IMG/VR virus record: IMGVR_UViG_3300044705_000016
Coordinates: 1 to 46,041 of that record
DNA from: a virus
Reading direction: 5' to 3' (one strand)
Length of the DNA: 46,041 nucleotides
In this document: positions 27,435 to 37,824 of the stretch, piece after piece
Layout: the number at the start of each line of letters is the position of its first letter
Position numbering within the stretch: the first letter of the stretch is position 1
Made by a program: the position numbers and the translations under genes
The notes under the pieces: generated by a model
What the model was told of the DNA's origin: nothing
Database searches by the model: none
What the model saw: only the letters and a program-made list of their open reading frames with translations

Positions 27435-30035
27435 ATGGGCACCGCCTCATACGTCCGCGGCAACTTCCTCGGCGGCGAATGGTCGAAGTTCGCGCAGGGC
27501 CGCTACGACCTGCAGAACTATCCGACCGCGCTCAATGTCAGCCTGAACGGCTTCCCGGTCGAGATCGGCACTTGGGTTCGCCGGCCCGGCACACGCTTCC
27601 TTGGGCAGACTTTCGGCGGGCGCAAGGCGCGGCTGATCCCGTTCGCATTCAAGAATGCGCTGCCGTACACGCTCGAGTTCACAGACACGACCCTGCGCAT
27701 GTGGGCCGGAACGAGCAGCACAGCCGGCATCAGTCTGGCGACCACGAACGATGCGCAGATCGTATCCTCAATCTCGACCGCATCGCCGGCCGACGTGACG
27801 ACCGCAGGCACGCATGGCTGGTCGTCCGGCGACCACGTCTACTTCAGCCAGCAGGAGAACCGCGAGTTCGTCATCACGGTGACGGGCGCGAGCGACTTCA
27901 CGCTGCAGGATCAGGTGACCGGACAGGACATCGATGGCTCGACCATCGGCGGCCTGCTCGCCGGGACGCGGGTCAATCGCGTGCTGAAGCTTGGCTCGCC
28001 GTACACGCTGGCGCAGCTTTCCTCGATCCGGAAGGTGCAGGCCGAGACCACGGCGGTGTTCCTCAATCCTGGCGTGGCGCCGTACGGCATCGGCGTGCTC
28101 ACGGCGCCGACCTCGGCGAGCTTTGCGACTTTCACGTCGCTCGCTCCGGCCGCATTCCAGGACGGCCCCTATCTCGATCAGTACGTGGGCACGACGGTCA
28201 CTCCGACCGGCACATCCGGCTCGATCACGTTGCAGACCGGAGGCGCGGCCTTCCCGGGATTTCAGCCTGCGGACGTGGGGCGTCTGGTCCGCCTGTTCTC
28301 CCAGCCGGCGCAGTGGAACGGCGGAACGGCTTACGTCGCCGGCAACGTAGTCGCCCTCTATCCGGACCCTATCAACACGCCGGCCGTGGCGACCTACTAC
28401 GTGTGCAAGGCGCCATCGACCGGCCATTCTCCTGATCTGACGCCGAGCGAATGGACGCTGGTGACCGGCACGCAATACGCGGTGTGGACGTGGGGCACGA
28501 TCACGGCCGTCAACTCGACCAGCAATGTCACGGTGACGATCGACGGATCGGCGCTGCTCTACAACTCGACGGTGATCTACGCGTGGCGGCTGGGGGCCTA
28601 CGGCGGCGCGAACGGCTACCCGACCTGCGGCGTCTACTACGAAGGCCGGCTGTGGCTCGGCGGCGCCATTGCAAACCGTTTCGATGCGTCCGTGGCGAAC
28701 GGCATTTCGGTCAGCACCAGCGGCATCGTCGACATCAACTTCGCGCCGACCGATGCGTCTGGCGCCGTCGGCGCAGCTAATGCGATTGCAGGCACCGTCA
28801 ACGCCGAGGACGCAAACCCGATCCTGTGGATGCAGTCACATCAGCAGGGCGTCATCGCCGGCACCCAGCCGGCCGAATGGCTGATCTTCGCGCCGAGTCA
28901 GGGCGCCATCGCGCCTAACAACATTGCGGCGCACCGCGTCACCAAGGTCGGCGGCGCTTCCGCCGAGGCCATCGCAACCGAGCACACCATCGTGTTCATC
29001 CAACGGTTCACCCGCAAGCTGATCGAGTATTTCGCGGACGTGTTCTCGGGCAAGTACGCCGCGCCGAACATCACCGATCGGTCGAAGCACCTCACCAAGG
29101 GCGGCCTCGCCGAGGTCGTGTACCAGCAGGAACTTGCCCCGATCATCTGGGCGCGCACGGCGCTGAATGCTTTGGTGCAGTGGGTCTACAAGCGCGACAG
29201 CCTCGTATCAGCACAGGGCCCGACGTTCGCGGCCGGCGCGCGCGTCACGCTGGGGTCTGGCCGCCAGATCGAAAGCATATCGGTTGGCCCCTCGACCGGC
29301 GGTACCACCGATACCGTGATGATGGCGACGAACAACACGGCGGACAATGTCCGCTGGGTCGAGGCGCTATCCGACATTCTCGATGAGGGATCGACGCTAC
29401 TCGATGCGCAGTATCTCGATGCTGCGATTGCGCCGTCTTGGCTCTTCGCCGCTCCAACAACGAACATGCCTTATGGAGGTCTCACGCTGTCCGGCCTGTG
29501 GGCGCACAACGGAAAGACCGTGACGGCCTGGATCGGCGGGCTGGACTGCGGCGACTACACCCCATCGAACGGGCAGATCACGGTGCCGTTCGGCGACGGC
29601 ATTTCAGCCGGCACGGGCGGCGGGAAGCTGACGCAGGCCTATGTGCAAAGCATCCCGGCGATCCCGATGTGGGTCGGCTACACGTACACGAGCGACGGCC
29701 AGATCGTGCGGCCGAACGCGCCGGCTGAAACTGGCGCGCGCAACGGCCCCGGCTTCATGAAGCTACGCCAAGCGGCTTGGGCCGGGTTCCAGGTCGAGGG
29801 CGCCGTGACGCGCACGATCAGCGTCGGCACGACGTTCGATGCGCTCGATCCGCTGATCTTCACCCAGTACGAGGACGGCCCCGAGCTCGACGTGCTCACG
29901 CAGTTCAGCGGGATCAAGCGCGTCAGCATCGAGGACGGCCAGACGTTCGACTCCATGCTGTGCTGGCGCGTGACGCGGCCCTATCCGGCAAACATCGTCG
30001 CGGTCGGTGCCGCGCTCGACACGGTGGACATCTAG
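27435..30035 (+). CDS. Tail tubular protein B-like (nozzle), 866 aa
   Basis: Opens with the family-typical YVRGNFLGGEWSKFAQGRYDLQNYPTALNVSLNGFPVEIGTWVRRPGTRF, later FAFKNALPYTLEFTDTTLRMW and TEHTIVFIQRFTRKLIEYFADVFSGKYAAPNITDRSKHLTKGG, ending with DMLCWRVTRPYPANIVA-type sequence. Forms the tail tube/nozzle. Residues ~293-340 (WNGGTAYVAGNVV...YYVCKAPSTGHSPDLTPSEW) form one more ChtBD3-like unit, so glycan-binding inserts occur in both tail proteins. Confidence 0.87.
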   Translation: MGTASYVRGNFLGGEWSKFAQGRYDLQNYPTALNVSLNGFPVEIGTWVRRPGTRFLGQTFGGRKARLIPFAFKNALPYTLEFTDTTLRMWAGTSSTAGISLATTNDAQIVSSISTASPADVTTAGTHGWSSGDHVYFSQQENREFVITVTGASDFTLQDQVTGQDIDGSTIGGLLAGTRVNRVLKLGSPYTLAQLSSIRKVQAETTAVFLNPGVAPYGIGVLTAPTSASFATFTSLAPAAFQDGPYLDQYVGTTVTPTGTSGSITLQTGGAAFPGFQPADVGRLVRLFSQPAQWNGGTAYVAGNVVALYPDPINTPAVATYYVCKAPSTGHSPDLTPSEWTLVTGTQYAVWTWGTITAVNSTSNVTVTIDGSALLYNSTVIYAWRLGAYGGANGYPTCGVYYEGRLWLGGAIANRFDASVANGISVSTSGIVDINFAPTDASGAVGAANAIAGTVNAEDANPILWMQSHQQGVIAGTQPAEWLIFAPSQGAIAPNNIAAHRVTKVGGASAEAIATEHTIVFIQRFTRKLIEYFADVFSGKYAAPNITDRSKHLTKGGLAEVVYQQELAPIIWARTALNALVQWVYKRDSLVSAQGPTFAAGARVTLGSGRQIESISVGPSTGGTTDTVMMATNNTADNVRWVEALSDILDEGSTLLDAQYLDAAIAPSWLFAAPTTNMPYGGLTLSGLWAHNGKTVTAWIGGLDCGDYTPSNGQITVPFGDGISAGTGGGKLTQAYVQSIPAIPMWVGYTYTSDGQIVRPNAPAETGARNGPGFMKLRQAAWAGFQVEGAVTRTISVGTTFDALDPLIFTQYEDGPELDVLTQFSGIKRVSIEDGQTFDSMLCWRVTRPYPANIVAVGAALDTVDI

Positions 30036-30037
30036 CC

Positions 30038-30526
30038 ATGGCGTTCGGACCAGCAACACTCAACGACGCGGCCGGCGCCGCTTCCGACCTGTTTGGCGGC
30101 ATCGGCGATCTCGAAAAGGCGAAGGGCGCCCGGTTCGAGCAGCAGCGCTACGACGAGGCCGCTCTGTTCGCCGGCCAGGAGGAGAAGTACGTCGAGGAGT
30201 CCGAGGCGATCAAGCAGGCGCAGCTCGACCGGCAGGCGTTCCTCTCGCAGAGCCAAACCCGCGCCGACGTCGCGGGCGCCGGCCTTGCTATATCCGGGTC
30301 CGGTCTCGACATCCTCGCCGACAGCGCCTCGCAGGCCGCGCTGACAAAACAGGTGGCGGCGCGGCAGGGCTTCATCACCGAGGAAGGCTACCAGCAGCAG
30401 CAAAAAAGCTACCAGCTCATGTCCGAGGCCGCGGGCGAGGCGGCGAACGCGGACAAGCTGGCGGCCTTCGGATCGTTCGCCACGGGTGCAATCAAAGGCG
30501 CGGCTGCGGTCGCGACGCTGCTCTGA
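30038..30526 (+). CDS. Internal virion protein, gp14-like, 162 aa
   Basis: MAFGPATLNDAAGAASDLFGGIGDLEKAKGARFEQQRYDEAALFAGQEEKYVEESEAIKQAQLDRQAFLSQSQTRADVAGAGLAISGSGLDILADSASQAALTKQVAARQGFITEEGYQQQQKSYQ. Glycine-rich ends around a long Gln-rich helix, as in T7 gp14-type ejection proteins, and placed first of three internal virion genes. Would be ejected to form a channel in the host envelope. Confidence 0.75.
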   Translation: MAFGPATLNDAAGAASDLFGGIGDLEKAKGARFEQQRYDEAALFAGQEEKYVEESEAIKQAQLDRQAFLSQSQTRADVAGAGLAISGSGLDILADSASQAALTKQVAARQGFITEEGYQQQQKSYQLMSEAAGEAANADKLAAFGSFATGAIKGAAAVATLL

Positions 30527-32196
30527 TGCCCAACATCCACGGCTTCGACACACCCCAGCTTCAGCTTCGCCCCTCCGACATGGGTCCGGAGGCGATGGCC
30601 GCGGCCGCGCGTCGTGGCGGCGCTTTCTTCAACCAGGCCGCGGAGGACTTCGGGCAGATCGGTCAGCGTGTCGGCTCGGCGGCGCGTGATGTCGGGCAGG
30701 TTGTGCTCGATCACATGGATCATCAGCAGATCACCGAGGGCGCCGCCATGGGCGCCCAGATGTTCGACACGCTGACCGAGCAGAAGAACAAGATCGTCGC
30801 CGGCATCGATCCGAACGATCCGCAGTACGGGCAGAAGGTCGAGGTCGCACTCAAGCAATGGCGCGAGGAGCAGCTTGAGCCGCAGCTACAGAAATTCGGC
30901 GAAGGCTTTACGACCGAGAAGTCGCAGACGTGGGCCGAGCACTTCGTTGCGCAGACGCGCAACCACATGTTCACGCAGACTGCGGCGGACATCTCGACGG
31001 CCGCAGCCATCGGCATCCGCAACAGCGTCCGCACGTTCCAGAATTCCGCATCGAACACGGCGTTCAACGATCCATCCGCGATGCCAGGGCTGCTTGCCGC
31101 AGCCGAGCATTCGATTACCGGCATGGTGTCGTCATCGAATGTGAAGGGCATCGATGCCGCCCGTATCCAGAGCGAGCAGCTTGAGGCGACCAAAGAGCAG
31201 ATCGTGAAGTCGGCGGCGCTCGGCTACATCGACAAGTTCGCGAAGGTGCCGTCGTGGGTCAGCGACCCGCAATATTCGAAGTACGTGAGCGGCGCCGAAC
31301 TGAAGACTTTCCAGCACAATGCCGAGGCTCGGGTTAAGGCGAACAACTACTACGACCGGCAGACTGCCCTCGTACAAAAGCAGCAAGCCGATCTCGCTGT
31401 TCATCAGGCGGCAGGTGACATCATGTCGACCAGCCTGACGCCGGACCCGACGAACCCGTCGCGCCTGATTGTCGCGCCCGACGCGATGAAAAAAGTGCTC
31501 GACATGGTTCGGAAGAATCCGGATGCGCCGAGCGCCGCGGCGACGGCTCGGACGCTGATCGACTTCTTCGAGCACCAGCAGAACCAGCGCGCGCAGCCGG
31601 TCACGGATGACGCGGTGGTCAAGTCCGACCTGATCGCGCGGCTCGGCGACCCGAACAAGCCGACAGGCGAGATCGATGTGCTGCGCGCAGCGGCCGACGA
31701 CAAACTGTCGCCGCACACGACCACGCTGCTGCGCGAGATGGTCAAGTCGATGGGGCCGGACCTGACGCACGACCCGCTGGTGCACAGCGCGATCGACGCG
31801 GCGAAGGAGCGCCTTGGCGTCACCACGGTGGTCGACGGCCACGAGCGGTTCGCCAACTTCATGCAGGCGTTCCTGCCGACCTACCTCAAGCAGAAGCGCG
31901 ACGGCACGCTGCCGCCGAACTGGGGTGACCTGAAAGACCCGAACTCGCTGATCAGCCAGTCGCTCAAGGCCTACGAGCCGAGCGCCGCCGCGCGGATGCA
32001 AGGGCACCTGCTCAAGAGCCTCGGCGCGACCGGTGACATTATGAATCCCTCGGCGCCGGGTGGGGGTAGCTTCCGGCCGCCGGCCAACTGGGAATGGAAT
32101 CCCAAACGCGAGCAGTATCGCGATCCGGCCGGCAACCTCTACGACAAGGCCGGCAAGCCGGTCAGCGGCGGCCCGGTCGTGCCGCAGTCGAGGTAG
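30526..32196 (+). CDS. Internal virion protein, gp15-like, 556 aa
   Basis: Long, mainly helical (DHMDHQQITEGAAMGAQMFDTLTEQKNKIVAGIDPNDPQYGQKVEVALKQWREEQLEPQLQKFGEGFTTEKSQTWAEHFVAQTRNHMF...) with a low-complexity end (GGGSFRPPANWEWNPKREQYRDPAGNLYDKAG). Position and composition match the second ejection protein. ATG at 30526 overlaps the gene before (TGATG). Confidence 0.7.
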   Translation: MPNIHGFDTPQLQLRPSDMGPEAMAAAARRGGAFFNQAAEDFGQIGQRVGSAARDVGQVVLDHMDHQQITEGAAMGAQMFDTLTEQKNKIVAGIDPNDPQYGQKVEVALKQWREEQLEPQLQKFGEGFTTEKSQTWAEHFVAQTRNHMFTQTAADISTAAAIGIRNSVRTFQNSASNTAFNDPSAMPGLLAAAEHSITGMVSSSNVKGIDAARIQSEQLEATKEQIVKSAALGYIDKFAKVPSWVSDPQYSKYVSGAELKTFQHNAEARVKANNYYDRQTALVQKQQADLAVHQAAGDIMSTSLTPDPTNPSRLIVAPDAMKKVLDMVRKNPDAPSAAATARTLIDFFEHQQNQRAQPVTDDAVVKSDLIARLGDPNKPTGEIDVLRAAADDKLSPHTTTLLREMVKSMGPDLTHDPLVHSAIDAAKERLGVTTVVDGHERFANFMQAFLPTYLKQKRDGTLPPNWGDLKDPNSLISQSLKAYEPSAAARMQGHLLKSLGATGDIMNPSAPGGGSFRPPANWEWNPKREQYRDPAGNLYDKAGKPVSGGPVVPQSR

Positions 32197-32199
32197 GCC

Positions 32200-35100
32200 A
32201 TGGCCGATCCCGCCGACGAATGGCAGCCGGTCGCCGCAGCACCGCAACCGCAGAGCGACGACGGCTGGCAGCCCGTGACATCGCCGACCATCGACAGCCG
32301 CGACAAGCCTCAGCAGGCCGAGGTGCAGCGCAGCTACGTCGGCCGGGTGTGGGACGCCTTCATGAACGAGGGCGCGGCGGCGTTCGGCGATGCGCCGCTC
32401 GGCATGTCGGACAAGGATATTCAGTGGTTCCAGTCGCACGGCATGTTCCGGGAGGGCGTCAACCAGGCTGATCCGAACCCGTTTCGCGCCTTCGCCGACG
32501 GCATCGTCTTCAACGCAATCCGGGCGGGCGACTGGGGCAAGCGGCAGCTCGCCGGCTTCTCCCGCGGGCTCGGCGCTGCGGCCTACGAGGCGGGCGCGCC
32601 GAAGGATGTCGCCGGCATCATCGCGGGCGAGGAGCCTATGCTGCCGTTCGCCGCGCCACACATCCCGGTGGAGCGGGCGCCCATGCTGGCTGAGGGCCGC
32701 GATCTCGGCGTGATCGGCCCAGAGCGCCCACCGGTGGATGTCGCCAAGCCGGCTGAAGCGGCAGCCGCCAGCGTACCCCGGCCGCCCGAGGCCGCACCGC
32801 CGGCCCGCGCCATTGCGGCTGAGGCGCCCAGCGACGTCGTGCGATCGGAGCAGCCGAATGGCTGGCGAGCCCGGTTCGACGAGTTCGTTGGCAAGATCAA
32901 CACCGGCGAGGACGCCAAGGACTTGATCCGCAACGCGGCCGACCAGAACGACGACTTCCCCGCGGCGCGCGCCGGCGATATCCCGCTCCGGCAGGTCGAG
33001 GACCTCGCCAACGCGGCGGGCGTCCCGGCCGAGACCGTCGACCGCACCGGCGCCGGCCGGCTGCTGCAGAACGACAACCAGGTCCGCAACGCCATGCAGG
33101 CCATGCTGGCGGCGACCGAGGAGGTCAAGGCGGCCGCCCGCGAGGTCCGCACCGACGGCTCGCCGGAGAACCTGCAGAAGCTCCAGGAGGCCATGCTGCG
33201 GCGCGACATGTGGGTCGAGCAGGTCGTCGGCCACCGCGCCGAATGGGGCCGGACCGGCAACGTGTTCCAGGAATTCTTGGCCCGCACCAAGGAGGAGAAC
33301 GGCTTCACCGAGTGGATGAAGGACCAGGACCGCTCGCCGAACGGGCTCAAGAAGCTGGCCGAGCAGCTCGATGGGCTGGAGCCCGGGCAAGTGCCGAAAT
33401 TCCTGTCCGACGCCAACAAGCCCGGGTTCGCCGACAAGGCCATGTGGTACTGGGTCAACGCCCTGATCTCGGGGCCAACCACCCACGCCAAATACATCGG
33501 CGCCAATGCGCTGTTCGCCGGCTACGAGGCAGGTGTGGTCACCCCGCTCGCGGGCGCACTGGGGACTCTCCGCAGGGCAGTGGAGGGCAATCGGGAAGGG
33601 GTGTTCGCCGGGGAGGCGGGGCCGCGGCTCTGGGGACTGGTGGCGGGCGTGCCCGACGCCATGCGGGCCGCGCGCTCCGCTTTCAAGACCGGCCTGCAGA
33701 CGCCGCTGCCGGGCGAGGTGGCGCAGAACATCCTGCCGGCGCAGAACCGGGCGTTCTCCTCGAACATCCAGCCGATCCCGGGCTGGCTCGGCAAGGTGAT
33801 CGGCATCCCGTCCCGCGGCGCGTCGGGCATCCATTCGTTCTTCAACTTCCTCGGCTACCGGGCATCGATCGAGGCACAGGCCTATCGGCAGGCCGCCAAG
33901 GAAGGGCTGTCGCCGACCGACGAGGCGTTCTGGCAGCGCCGGCAGGCGGCCGCCGCGAACCCGACCCCGGAAATGATGACGTTGGCGAATGAGGAGGGCT
34001 ACCGGCTGACCTACATCTCCGAGCTCGGTCCGGCCATGAAGGCGGTCAGCACCGCGGTGCGCAAGGTCCCGGGCGGCCGGCTGATCATGCCGTTCCTGCA
34101 CATTCCGTTCAACATCCTGGCGCGCGCCGCCGAGGGCTCCCCGCTCGCGTTCCTGCCGGAGGAGAGCCGCAACAACCTGCTCGGCCGCAACGGCGCCGTG
34201 AAGCAGGACATGGCGGTCGCCCGCCTCATCGCCGGCTCGGCCATCGGCGCCTGGGCGATGAACATGGTCATGAACGACCGGATGACCGGATTCGGCCCGA
34301 CCGACGAGAAGGAGCGCGCGCAGTGGCTCGCGACAGGCCACCAGCCCTATTCGGTGCGGATCGGCGACTATTGGCTGAGTTTCAACCGGCTCGGCTCGAT
34401 CGGCACCATGCTCGGCCTGCACACGAACCTCGCCGAGGCGATCCCGCACATCAAGCCGGACAGCGACGAACTGACCAAGGCGGTCGCCATGACGGTCCAC
34501 TCGACCGGCCGGCTGCTCGAGGACGAGGTCGGCATGCAGGGCCTCGCCAACCTGATGGGCGCGATCGACGAGCCTGACCGCAAGGGCTCGCGCTATGTGG
34601 CGAGCTTCGCGGGCTCCTGGCTGCCATACTCCTCGGCGCTCCGGCAGACGGCGAGCGCCATGGACCCGTACATGCGCGAGACCAAGGGCGTGGTCGACGG
34701 ACTGCGCTACTACATCCCGGGGCAGCGGCAGGGCCTGGAGTTCAAGCGCGACTGGCTCGGCCGGCCGATCCCGAATGCGGGCTACGGCGGCGATCTCCCG
34801 GTGCCGGGCGTGTCGGCCATCATCCAGCACCGCACGGCCATCCCGGACGCGCTCGGCATGGAGATGCAGGCGCTCGACCTGCACCCGGCCAAGCCAGAGG
34901 ACCGCATTGCCGGCGTGAAGCTGACCCCGAGGCTGTACGACCACTATCAGGCGGCCGCCGGTGCGCTGACCGAGAGCACGCTGACGAACCTCATCAACAT
35001 GCCGGACTGGCACAGCATGCCGCCGATCGTCCGGCAGCAGGCGTTCCAGAAGGCGATCTCGGCGAGTCGAAAGGCCGCAGGGGCGGCGATCCAGATGCAG

Positions 35101-35208
35101 TACCCGGCGCTGATCCAGGCCGGCATCGATCAGCGCATGGACCAGATCAACGGCGTGACCCTGTCGCGGCCGAAGAAGGCGCCGACCAGCCTCGAAGCCC
35201 TGCAATAG
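32200..35208 (+). CDS. Internal virion protein, gp16-like, 1002 aa
   Basis: Large protein. Pro/Ala-rich N-terminal third (PADEWQPVAAAPQPQSDDGWQPV..., AEAAAASVPRPPEAAPP), then long helical regions (RNAMQAMLAATEEVKAAAREV, MLRRDMWVEQVVGHRAEWGRTGNVFQEFLART). It includes semi-hydrophobic stretches (ALISGPTTHAKYIGANALFAGYEAGVVTPLAG; LIAGSAIGAWAMNMVMNDRMTGFGP) suited to membrane insertion. No transglycosylase signature is visible, unlike T7 gp16. Third ejection protein by order. Confidence 0.75.
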   Translation: MADPADEWQPVAAAPQPQSDDGWQPVTSPTIDSRDKPQQAEVQRSYVGRVWDAFMNEGAAAFGDAPLGMSDKDIQWFQSHGMFREGVNQADPNPFRAFADGIVFNAIRAGDWGKRQLAGFSRGLGAAAYEAGAPKDVAGIIAGEEPMLPFAAPHIPVERAPMLAEGRDLGVIGPERPPVDVAKPAEAAAASVPRPPEAAPPARAIAAEAPSDVVRSEQPNGWRARFDEFVGKINTGEDAKDLIRNAADQNDDFPAARAGDIPLRQVEDLANAAGVPAETVDRTGAGRLLQNDNQVRNAMQAMLAATEEVKAAAREVRTDGSPENLQKLQEAMLRRDMWVEQVVGHRAEWGRTGNVFQEFLARTKEENGFTEWMKDQDRSPNGLKKLAEQLDGLEPGQVPKFLSDANKPGFADKAMWYWVNALISGPTTHAKYIGANALFAGYEAGVVTPLAGALGTLRRAVEGNREGVFAGEAGPRLWGLVAGVPDAMRAARSAFKTGLQTPLPGEVAQNILPAQNRAFSSNIQPIPGWLGKVIGIPSRGASGIHSFFNFLGYRASIEAQAYRQAAKEGLSPTDEAFWQRRQAAAANPTPEMMTLANEEGYRLTYISELGPAMKAVSTAVRKVPGGRLIMPFLHIPFNILARAAEGSPLAFLPEESRNNLLGRNGAVKQDMAVARLIAGSAIGAWAMNMVMNDRMTGFGPTDEKERAQWLATGHQPYSVRIGDYWLSFNRLGSIGTMLGLHTNLAEAIPHIKPDSDELTKAVAMTVHSTGRLLEDEVGMQGLANLMGAIDEPDRKGSRYVASFAGSWLPYSSALRQTASAMDPYMRETKGVVDGLRYYIPGQRQGLEFKRDWLGRPIPNAGYGGDLPVPGVSAIIQHRTAIPDALGMEMQALDLHPAKPEDRIAGVKLTPRLYDHYQAAAGALTESTLTNLINMPDWHSMPPIVRQQAFQKAISASRKAAGAAIQMQYPALIQAGIDQRMDQINGVTLSRPKKAPTSLEALQ

Positions 35209-35213
35209 CCAGC

Positions 35214-35247
35214 GGTGCGTTGCCGCATAAGGCCCCGTCCGTAGCCT
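35214..35247 (+). promoter_or_regulatory. Late promoter motif P5, leaderless type
   Basis: GGTGCGTTGCCGCATAAGG at 35214; TAGCCT at 35242-35247, six bases before the fibre ATG at 35254. Same spacing as P4 and P6, and no ribosome site in between. Confidence 0.7.
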
Positions 35248-35253
35248 CGCGGC

Positions 35254-37824
35254 ATGCTGACACGCATCGCCGCGCTGCTGCTCGCCCTGCTGGTCGCCGT
35301 TCCCGCGGCAGCGCAGCAATTCCCCCAAACGCTGCCGTATCATAGCGTGTACGGCCGCATCGGCGCCGCGCCTGGCGATACCGGGCCCGGGCAGGCCATC
35401 CCCTTCGCAACGCTCTCGCAGCAGCTCAACTCGTCGCTGTCGGGCGGCGTGGCGAAGATGTTCCCGCACGTCGCGCAGACGAGTTCGTCAACCGACGCCT
35501 ACACCGCGGTCGACCCCTACGGAAACGCGATCTCCTGCACCGGCACGAACAGCCAGTGCCTGCAGGAGTTCCTGACGGCGACGACATCGAATGGCTGGCC
35601 GGCCGCGGTCTACTGCCAAGGCACCGAATTCCCGTCCGGCTCCGAGCCGATCTTCATCAACACCACGGTGCAGATCACCGTCCCGGTCGCTCAGGACTGG
35701 TCGTTCCACTCCTACGGCTGCAACCTCAACATCAATGTCACGACGTCGTCCGGCCTCGTGATCGACAGCGAGGGCGCCAGCGAATTCGATTGGGACGGCA
35801 AGATCGTCTACAACGTCACCTCGCCGAACGGGAACACCACCACGAACCCGTCGTGCGCGGTCCTGATCCACCCGACCACGCACACCCAGGACGGTTTCGC
35901 CGGCCTCTACGCCAAGCGCATTCGCATCGGCAGCCCGGTGGTCAACCCGGTCGGCGGCGCCACCGCAACGGCGGCCGTCTGCGTCAACAACGATACCGGC
36001 TCGACGATCCAGCAGACGCTGTGGTTCGATGAGGTCAACGGCACCGGCCACGCCGTCTACGGCTTCCTCCAGTTCGGCAACACGGTCTCGACCGGCTTCA
36101 AGCAGAATTACGTGCATATCGGCCAGTCGCACGGCTTCACCACGGCCGGTATCAACCTCGGCTTCAACGGCACGAACGGTTCGAATAACAAGGGAAACAT
36201 CTGGGATGTCCCGGCGTGCAACGGCGCGGCTGCGCTGTCGCGCTGCTTCGATACCTGGGGCTCGAACGATCAGGGCCGCATCGGGCAGATGGACGCTGCC
36301 GACGGCGGCATGCAGTACGGCATCGTGTTCGAGACGGGCGCGAACAACAACAATTTCACCTACGGCAACAGCGCGGCCTCGACGAACGCCTTCGTCGACA
36401 ACGGCACCTGCAACTCGGTTACAGGACCGCAAGGGAGCAGCGTCGCACTCTGGGGAACCACGAGCGGCTGCACTAAGGTGACCCCGGCGGGGACCGCGTC
36501 AGGCACGCTCACCGCACCGTCGGCGACCGACCAGCTCATCGCCCGCGCGACCACCGACACGTTGACCAACAAGACCTACGACACGGCCGGCACCGGGAAT
36601 GTCTTCAAGATCAACGGCACCGCCATCACGGCGGTCTCGGGCAACACGGCCACGGTCGCGACCACCACCGGCGCGCTGACCAGCACGCACTGCGTCAACA
36701 TCGACGCGAGCGGCAACCTCAAGGACAGCGGTTCGACCTGCGGCGGCGCGGGCGGCTCGCCGGGCGGCTCTGACACGCAGGTCCAGTACAACAACTCTGG
36801 CGCCTTCGGCGGCGCGGCCGGTTTTGTTTTCGACAAGACGAGCAAGGTCACCCTCGGTGTCGCCGGGACGAGCGTCGGCGGAATCGCGCTCAACAACGCC
36901 ACGTCAGGCTCGATCACGATCAACCCGGCGACCGGCGCGCTCGGCACCGTCACGGCGACCCTGCCGGCTAACACTGGCACGATCGCCGAACTCAATCTCG
37001 CGCAGACCTGGACGGCGGCGCAGACCCACAACTCCGGCACCCTCAAGCTGGCCGGCGCCACGTCGGGCACCCTGACAGTCAACTGCGCCGGAACCTGCGG
37101 CACCAATACGCTGACCCTGCCAGCCGGCACCACCGACTTCAGCGCCACCGGCGGCACGTCCCAGGTCGTCAAGCAGACCTCATCCGGCGGCGCGTTCACG
37201 GTCGGCCAGTTGCAGTGCAGCGACCTCTCGAACGGCGCGACCGGATGCTCGACCGCGACCGGCACGAGCGGCGCGACGCTGCCGCTGCTCAACGGGACGA
37301 ACACGTGGTCGGGCGCGCAGACGTTCAACAAGGACGATGCGCTGATCACGGCAGGCAACAGCACCAGCACCGTCAAGCCATCCGGATTGCTCTGCCAGGG
37401 CCTCTCCTCGACCGGCAACACCGCCGACGCCGGGCCCGACACGCTGCAGAGCTGCACGGTTCCGGCCAATACGCTCGATGCGGTCGGTCGCGGGCTTCAC
37501 GTCGAGACGTGGGGCGTGTTCGCCGCCAACGGGAACACCAAGACGGTGACGGTCACCTGGGGCGGCACGACGATCTACACCTCGACCGCCCTGACCGGCA
37601 GCGGCCTCAACTGGTACGTCTGGTGCAACATCTACAAGACCGGAGCGAACGCCCAGACCGCGGCCTGCACCGGGATATTCCAGAACACCGTTCCGGGCTC
37701 GAACGTGAACGCCACAGCGATCACCGACACGAGCTCGGCGACGATCGTCACAACTGGGACGTCGGGATCATCTGCCGCAAACGATATCGTGTCGAAAGGC
37801 CAAACCGTGATGGTGATCAATTGA
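35254..37824 (+). CDS. Probable tail fibre/spike with N-terminal signal-like segment, 856 aa
   Basis: MLTRIAALLLALLVAVPAAAQQ is a textbook Sec signal followed by FPQTLPYHSVYGRIGAAPGDTGPGQAIPFATL. Then come a beta-helix-like Gly/Asn/Thr-rich body (residues ~90-400), fibre-type repeats (TDTLTNKTYDTAGTGNVFKING, DTQVQYNNSGAFGGAAGFVFD, TLPANTGTIAELNLAQTWTAAQTHNSG) and a beta C-terminal head (VETWGVFAANGNTKTVTVTWGG...). Composition and place after the ejection genes indicate the receptor-binding fibre. The signal is odd for a cytoplasmically assembled virion part. Confidence 0.78.
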   Translation: MLTRIAALLLALLVAVPAAAQQFPQTLPYHSVYGRIGAAPGDTGPGQAIPFATLSQQLNSSLSGGVAKMFPHVAQTSSSTDAYTAVDPYGNAISCTGTNSQCLQEFLTATTSNGWPAAVYCQGTEFPSGSEPIFINTTVQITVPVAQDWSFHSYGCNLNINVTTSSGLVIDSEGASEFDWDGKIVYNVTSPNGNTTTNPSCAVLIHPTTHTQDGFAGLYAKRIRIGSPVVNPVGGATATAAVCVNNDTGSTIQQTLWFDEVNGTGHAVYGFLQFGNTVSTGFKQNYVHIGQSHGFTTAGINLGFNGTNGSNNKGNIWDVPACNGAAALSRCFDTWGSNDQGRIGQMDAADGGMQYGIVFETGANNNNFTYGNSAASTNAFVDNGTCNSVTGPQGSSVALWGTTSGCTKVTPAGTASGTLTAPSATDQLIARATTDTLTNKTYDTAGTGNVFKINGTAITAVSGNTATVATTTGALTSTHCVNIDASGNLKDSGSTCGGAGGSPGGSDTQVQYNNSGAFGGAAGFVFDKTSKVTLGVAGTSVGGIALNNATSGSITINPATGALGTVTATLPANTGTIAELNLAQTWTAAQTHNSGTLKLAGATSGTLTVNCAGTCGTNTLTLPAGTTDFSATGGTSQVVKQTSSGGAFTVGQLQCSDLSNGATGCSTATGTSGATLPLLNGTNTWSGAQTFNKDDALITAGNSTSTVKPSGLLCQGLSSTGNTADAGPDTLQSCTVPANTLDAVGRGLHVETWGVFAANGNTKTVTVTWGGTTIYTSTALTGSGLNWYVWCNIYKTGANAQTAACTGIFQNTVPGSNVNATAITDTSSATIVTTGTSGSSAANDIVSKGQTVMVIN

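Noticed and set aside
31132-35469. A 1445-codon open frame on the minus strand
   Set aside because: It is the antisense of the gp15-, gp16- and fibre-like genes. High GC makes stops rare in that frame, the product is Arg/Gly/His-rich without domains, and the plus-strand proteins are recognisable.
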